Assembly (NCBI GenBank): GCA_020431745.1
Contig: JAGQHR010000096.1
Span: 1 to 8,526 of the forward strand
Source: Candidatus Eiseniibacteriota bacterium
GTDB taxonomy: Bacteria > Eisenbacteria > RBG-16-71-46 > CAIMUX01
DNA: 8,526 nucleotides
Direction: 5' to 3'
Shown here: piece after piece, positions 5,551 to 8,526 of the stretch
How positions within the stretch are numbered: the stretch's first letter is position 1
Layout: the number at the start of each line of letters is the position of its first letter
Program-made: the position numbers and the translations under genes
Notes under the pieces: generated by a model
Database searches by the model: none
Told to the model about the DNA's origin: nothing
Seen by the model: the letters and a program-made list of their open reading frames with translations, nothing else

Positions 5551-6719
5551 TCCCGAAGGTACTACGCAACCCGTGGGTGGCCCTCACCGCGATCATCTTC
5601 GCGGCCGGCGGCTACTCCACCTACCTCCGTTTCGCCAAAGGCCTCGGGGCGAGCACGAACCTGAGCGATCAGTTCCCCTGGGGCATTTGGATCGGCTTCG
5701 ACGTCCTCTGCGGCGTGGGGCTGGCGGCGGGCGGCTTCACCATCTGTGCACTCGTTCACATCCTGCGACTCAAGAAGTACGCTCCGCTCGCCCGCCCCGC
5801 GGTCCTGACGGCGTTCATCGGATACGTCCTCGTCGTCGGAGGACTCCTCTTCGATCTCGGCCATCCCTGGCGGATCTGGCACCCGCTCGTGATGTGGAAT
5901 CCGCACTCGGTGATGTTCGAGGTCGCCTGGTGCGTGATGGCCTACACCACGGTGCTCGCGGCGGAGGTCTCCGTGCTCTTCTTCGAGAAGTTCCGCATGC
6001 GTCGGATGACCAAGATCATGCACGCGGCGACGCTGCCCCTGAGCATCCTGGCAGTTCTCCTCTCGATGCTGCATCAATCTTCGTTGGGCAGCCTCTTCCT
6101 CATCGTCCCGGGCCGGCTCCACGAGCTCTGGTACACCCCGCTGCTGCCGCTGCTCTTCTTCACCTCTGCGATGGGGGCGGGGCTGGCGGTGGCGATCGTG
6201 GAGTCCAACCTGAGCGCGCGCGGCTTCGGGCATGATCTACCCCGGCCGGCGCTGCTCGGCGCGGCCCGGCTTGCCGCGGGCATCCTCTCGCTCTATCTCG
6301 TGATCCGGTTCGCGGACCTGCTCCGCACCGGGGCTCTCCTGCACCTGCGCTTCGACGAGCGGGCGACCTGGTTCTTCCTGCTCGAGATCACCGTGGGGTT
6401 CGTGATCCCCATCATCTACTTCGCTTCTCCGGCGGTCTTGCACAACCGAAGAACCTTGTATCGAGCCGCGCAGCTCTGCCTGCTCGGGTTCATCATCAAC
6501 CGGCTCAACGTGAGCGTGACCGGGTTCGAGGTGGTGTCGGGTCATACGTACGTTCCAGCATGGACCGAGGTCGCGGTCACCATCACGATCATCACGGCTG
6601 GAGTCTGGGCGGTCTATTTCGCGGAGCGTTACCTCCCCGTTCTGGAAGCCCATCCGGCCGAGCCCGAGTGGCGCTGGAAGGGGGAACCTGCGACGAAGCT
6701 CGCTTGGCGGGGTGCGTGA
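5547..6719 (+). CDS. HybB/NrfD-family integral membrane subunit (quinone-interacting)
   Basis: The protein has 390 residues, close to the length of E. coli HybB. It has about ten hydrophobic helices: roughly 10-28, 48-72, 84-103, 122-145, 158-178, 192-218, 235-258, 274-293, 303-320 and 341-360. NrfD/HybB proteins pass electrons between a ferredoxin subunit and the membrane quinone pool and in some complexes contribute to charge translocation. Family signatures visible are 'PWGIWIGFDVLCGVGLAAGG' (44-63), 'DLGHPWRIWHP' (103-113) with 'WNPHSVMFEVAWCVM' (117-131), 'NRLNVSVTGFE' (318-328), and the end 'YVPAWTEVAV' (335-344) through 'RYLPVL' (361-366). The 'GHPW' and 'MFEVAW' stretches resemble the quinone-site region of HybB-type subunits. 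It is translationally coupled to the HybA-like gene, as in hyb, but no large or small hydrogenase subunit is adjacent. The C-terminal tail is hydrophilic. Family assignment is firm; the specific complex is unknown. Confidence 0.94.
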   Translation: MIPKVLRNPWVALTAIIFAAGGYSTYLRFAKGLGASTNLSDQFPWGIWIGFDVLCGVGLAAGGFTICALVHILRLKKYAPLARPAVLTAFIGYVLVVGGLLFDLGHPWRIWHPLVMWNPHSVMFEVAWCVMAYTTVLAAEVSVLFFEKFRMRRMTKIMHAATLPLSILAVLLSMLHQSSLGSLFLIVPGRLHELWYTPLLPLLFFTSAMGAGLAVAIVESNLSARGFGHDLPRPALLGAARLAAGILSLYLVIRFADLLRTGALLHLRFDERATWFFLLEITVGFVIPIIYFASPAVLHNRRTLYRAAQLCLLGFIINRLNVSVTGFEVVSGHTYVPAWTEVAVTITIITAGVWAVYFAERYLPVLEAHPAEPEWRWKGEPATKLAWRGA

Positions 6720-6749
6720 TCCGACCGGCGGCTCGGTTCGAGGTGTGCC

Positions 6750-8526
6750 GTGTCCAGTGACCGAAACAACCAGGCACCGTCGGGTGCCGGGTCCCGCCGC
6801 CCGGATGCGGCAGCCACTCCTCCCGAATCGGCGGACGAGGGAAACGTCCGCCGATCGGCGCCGCCGGAGAATGCCCTTCGGGATGCTCCGCCCTCGGAAT
6901 CCACCGACGAAGGTCGCGCGTTCTCCGTGATCCGCCGCGCCTGGAACTGCCTCGGCTGGCGGCTGGTCATCCTCGTGACCTTCGTGCTGCTCGGGCTGCT
7001 GGGTGCCAGCGGCTGGCTCGCGCTCCAGCTCCACCGCGCCCATCTCATCGGATTCATGGAAGAGAACGTCGCCAACATGGGCGAGACCATCCTCTGGGGC
7101 ACCCACGCCTCGATGCTGGAGAACGACCAGCGTCATCTCACACAAATCGTCGAGAGCGTCGGCCGGCGGGACGGTGTGCTCGCGCTCCGCATCTTCGACT
7201 CCGAGGGCGAGGTGCGGCACTCGAGCCTGCCCGTGGAGCTGGGCCGGTTCGGCGATCTGACCGCGCCCACCTGCCGCGGGTGTCACGAAACGCCCGGGAG
7301 CGCGCTCGTGCCGGCGTCTCCCCGCGATGGACTCCATCTCTATCGCGATCCCAAGGGACAAGGGTCGATGGGCATGGTGGTGCCGATCCTCAACACCGCC
7401 GAGTGTGCCAATGCCTCGTGCCACGTGCACGACCCCGGCCAGCGGGTTCTCGGCATCCTCGACCTCGAGGTGTCGACCGCCTCCCTCGACCGGGCGATGG
7501 GCGACGCCCGGCACCAGATGCTGATCCTCCTGCTCATCACCGCGCTCGCCGCACCGACCGCGATCGGAATCGTCTCCTGGCGCCTCGTCCACCGTCCCCT
7601 GCGCCGGCTCTGGCGCGCCATCCGACGGGTCGAACAGGGCGAGCTGGAGCACCGCGTGCCCACCAACGTCTGTTGCGAGATGGGTGAGCTGGCCGTCGCC
7701 TTCAACGAGATGTCGGCCCGCGTCCAGCGCGCGGACCAGGCTTTGCGCGCTTCGAACGAAACCCTGGAACGCCGGGTCGAGGAGAAAAGCCAGGAGCTGG
7801 AACGGACGCGCGACCGGATCGTGGTCGCGGAGAAGATGGCCTCGCTCGGCAAGCTGGCGGCGATCGTCGCGCATGAGATCAACAACCCGCTCGCCGGGGT
7901 GCTCGTCTGCGCCAAACTCGTCCGGCGCAAGCTGACCGCGCTGGCCGGCACGCTGGACGCGAACGACACGCCCGGCGCCGTCGCAGCCGACCCGGGCCAC
8001 GGAACCGACCCGCTCGCGAACGGTACGGTCGGTCGCGAATCCCGACCCGAAGGGATCGCCTCCGCCGTTCCGCGGCGCGGCGAGAGTGTGGCGGGAGACG
8101 CGCCGACGCCGGCGCCGAGCGCCCCCGAGCCACCCGCACCACCCAACCGCTTTCAGGAGATGAACGATCTGCTCCAGACGATCGAGCGGGAAACCGCGCG
8201 CTGCGGAGACATCGCCCGCAACCTCCTCTCGATGTCCCGGCAGAGCAACACCGCATTCACCGCCGAGAGCATCTCCGAGATCGTCGAGCGCAGCCTGAAG
8301 CTGACCCGCCATCAGGCGGAGATCCAGGGCATCGAGCTGGATGTCTCGCTCGCGCCCGAGCTGCCCCGGGTGGAGTGCCTCGCCGGCGAGGTCCAGCAGG
8401 CGGTGACGATCCTGGTCATGAACGCGATCGAGGCGATGCCCCACGGCGGCCGGCTCGTCGTCCGAACGATGTCGATTCCGAAAGGGATCCGTCTCGAAGT
8501 CGCGGACACCGGCCCAGGAATCCCCG
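6750..8526 (+). CDS. Sensor histidine kinase with periplasmic c-type heme motifs (partial, C-terminus off the right edge)
   Basis: The frame is open for 592 codons to the window edge. GTG 6750 lies 30 bases after the hybB-like stop, with a weak GAGG (6740-6743) upstream. GTG 6927 (residue 60) is an alternative start, because residues 1-58 are low-complexity. Order of parts: membrane helix about 71-94; periplasmic sensor about 95-255; second helix about 256-277; HAMP about 278-330; coiled coil about 330-360; DHp with the H-box 'SLGKLAAIVAHEINNPL', phospho-acceptor His375; ATPase domain with N-box Asn558 in 'MNAIEAMP' and the G1 start 'DTGPGIP' at the edge. The sensor contains CRGCH (175-179, CxxCH) and CANASCH (219-225, CxxxxCH), both c-type heme attachment patterns, suggesting redox, NO or CO sensing. 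DHp helices 1 and 2 are separated by about 65 Pro/Ala/Gly-rich residues (403-467), unusually long. Being cotranscribed, it probably regulates or monitors the redox module. A partner response regulator is expected beyond the window. Confidence 0.93.
   Translation, partial: MSSDRNNQAPSGAGSRRPDAAATPPESADEGNVRRSAPPENALRDAPPSESTDEGRAFSVIRRAWNCLGWRLVILVTFVLLGLLGASGWLALQLHRAHLIGFMEENVANMGETILWGTHASMLENDQRHLTQIVESVGRRDGVLALRIFDSEGEVRHSSLPVELGRFGDLTAPTCRGCHETPGSALVPASPRDGLHLYRDPKGQGSMGMVVPILNTAECANASCHVHDPGQRVLGILDLEVSTASLDRAMGDARHQMLILLLITALAAPTAIGIVSWRLVHRPLRRLWRAIRRVEQGELEHRVPTNVCCEMGELAVAFNEMSARVQRADQALRASNETLERRVEEKSQELERTRDRIVVAEKMASLGKLAAIVAHEINNPLAGVLVCAKLVRRKLTALAGTLDANDTPGAVAADPGHGTDPLANGTVGRESRPEGIASAVPRRGESVAGDAPTPAPSAPEPPAPPNRFQEMNDLLQTIERETARCGDIARNLLSMSRQSNTAFTAESISEIVERSLKLTRHQAEIQGIELDVSLAPELPRVECLAGEVQQAVTILVMNAIEAMPHGGRLVVRTMSIPKGIRLEVADTGPGIP
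6827..6855 (+). repeat. 11-bp perfect inverted repeat near the kinase 5' end
   Basis: ATCGGCGGACG (6827-6837) and CGTCCGCCGAT (6845-6855) pair perfectly around a 7-base loop AGGGAAA. The hairpin is GC-rich and lies 107 bases after the hybB-like stop. It falls within the low-complexity N-terminal part of the kinase frame. If the kinase really starts at GTG 6927, it would be an intercistronic stem-loop able to reduce read-through or set the ratio of kinase to redox subunits. No T-run follows. Confidence 0.5.

Noticed and set aside
4753..6719. A [NiFe]-hydrogenase-2 operon (hybA, hybB)
   Set aside because: The subunits are HybA/HybB-like, but no hydrogenase large or small subunit or maturation gene is in the window, so hyb gene symbols were not assigned.
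6237..8444. A 735-codon open frame on the minus strand across the kinase and the end of the HybB-like gene
   Set aside because: It is antisense to a kinase frame with clear HAMP, H-box and N-box motifs. Its product is rich in Asp, Glu, Arg, His and Gly with no recognisable domain, as expected of a GC-rich shadow.

Overview
The window is GC-rich, densely coding bacterial chromosome. Its content suggests a Gram-negative, respiring, environmental lineage: a periplasmic PBP4-type enzyme, a HybA/HybB-like quinone redox module, and a sensor kinase with c-type heme motifs outside the membrane. Deltaproteobacteria-like groups or related GC-rich phyla fit best, but this is inference and no taxonomic marker is present. 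I see no mobile element, CRISPR array, tRNA or rRNA.

Region 1 (about 1-1184, minus strand) holds two closely spaced genes. One encodes a 115-residue helical protein of unknown function (837-1184). The other encodes a multi-pass membrane protein that runs off the left edge (1-802, incomplete at its C-terminus). A short divergent intergenic region (1185-1358) separates them from region 2.

Region 2 (1359-3691, plus strand) is a two-gene unit joined by an ATGA stop/start overlap. The first gene encodes an exported protein with a carboxypeptidase-regulatory-like beta domain and a TonB-C-terminal-like domain. The second encodes a DacB/PBP4-family D-Ala-D-Ala carboxypeptidase/endopeptidase homologue that has SxxK and SxN but appears to have lost the segment carrying the KTG motif.

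Region 3 (3692-4050) is a 359-base non-coding stretch. It contains a strong two-part hairpin and several small inverted or direct repeats, and probably holds the end of the dacB transcript and the control region of the next operon.

Region 4 (4051-8526, plus strand) is a tightly packed unit of four genes: a membrane-anchored GcvH-fold protein in which arginine replaces the lipoyl-lysine, a four-cluster ferredoxin subunit (HybA-like) with a C-terminal membrane helix and no Tat signal, a ten-helix HybB/NrfD-family quinone-site membrane subunit, and a sensor histidine kinase that runs off the right edge. The kinase's periplasmic sensor domain carries CxxCH and CxxxxCH heme motifs, and a proline/alanine-rich insertion interrupts its DHp hairpin.

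The likely logic of region 4 is a membrane electron-transfer complex between the quinone pool and an unidentified redox partner, encoded next to a kinase that may sense redox state or a heme ligand. No hydrogenase, formate dehydrogenase or other catalytic subunit is visible, so the substrate is unknown. This module, with its degenerate H-protein, is the most interesting part of the window.
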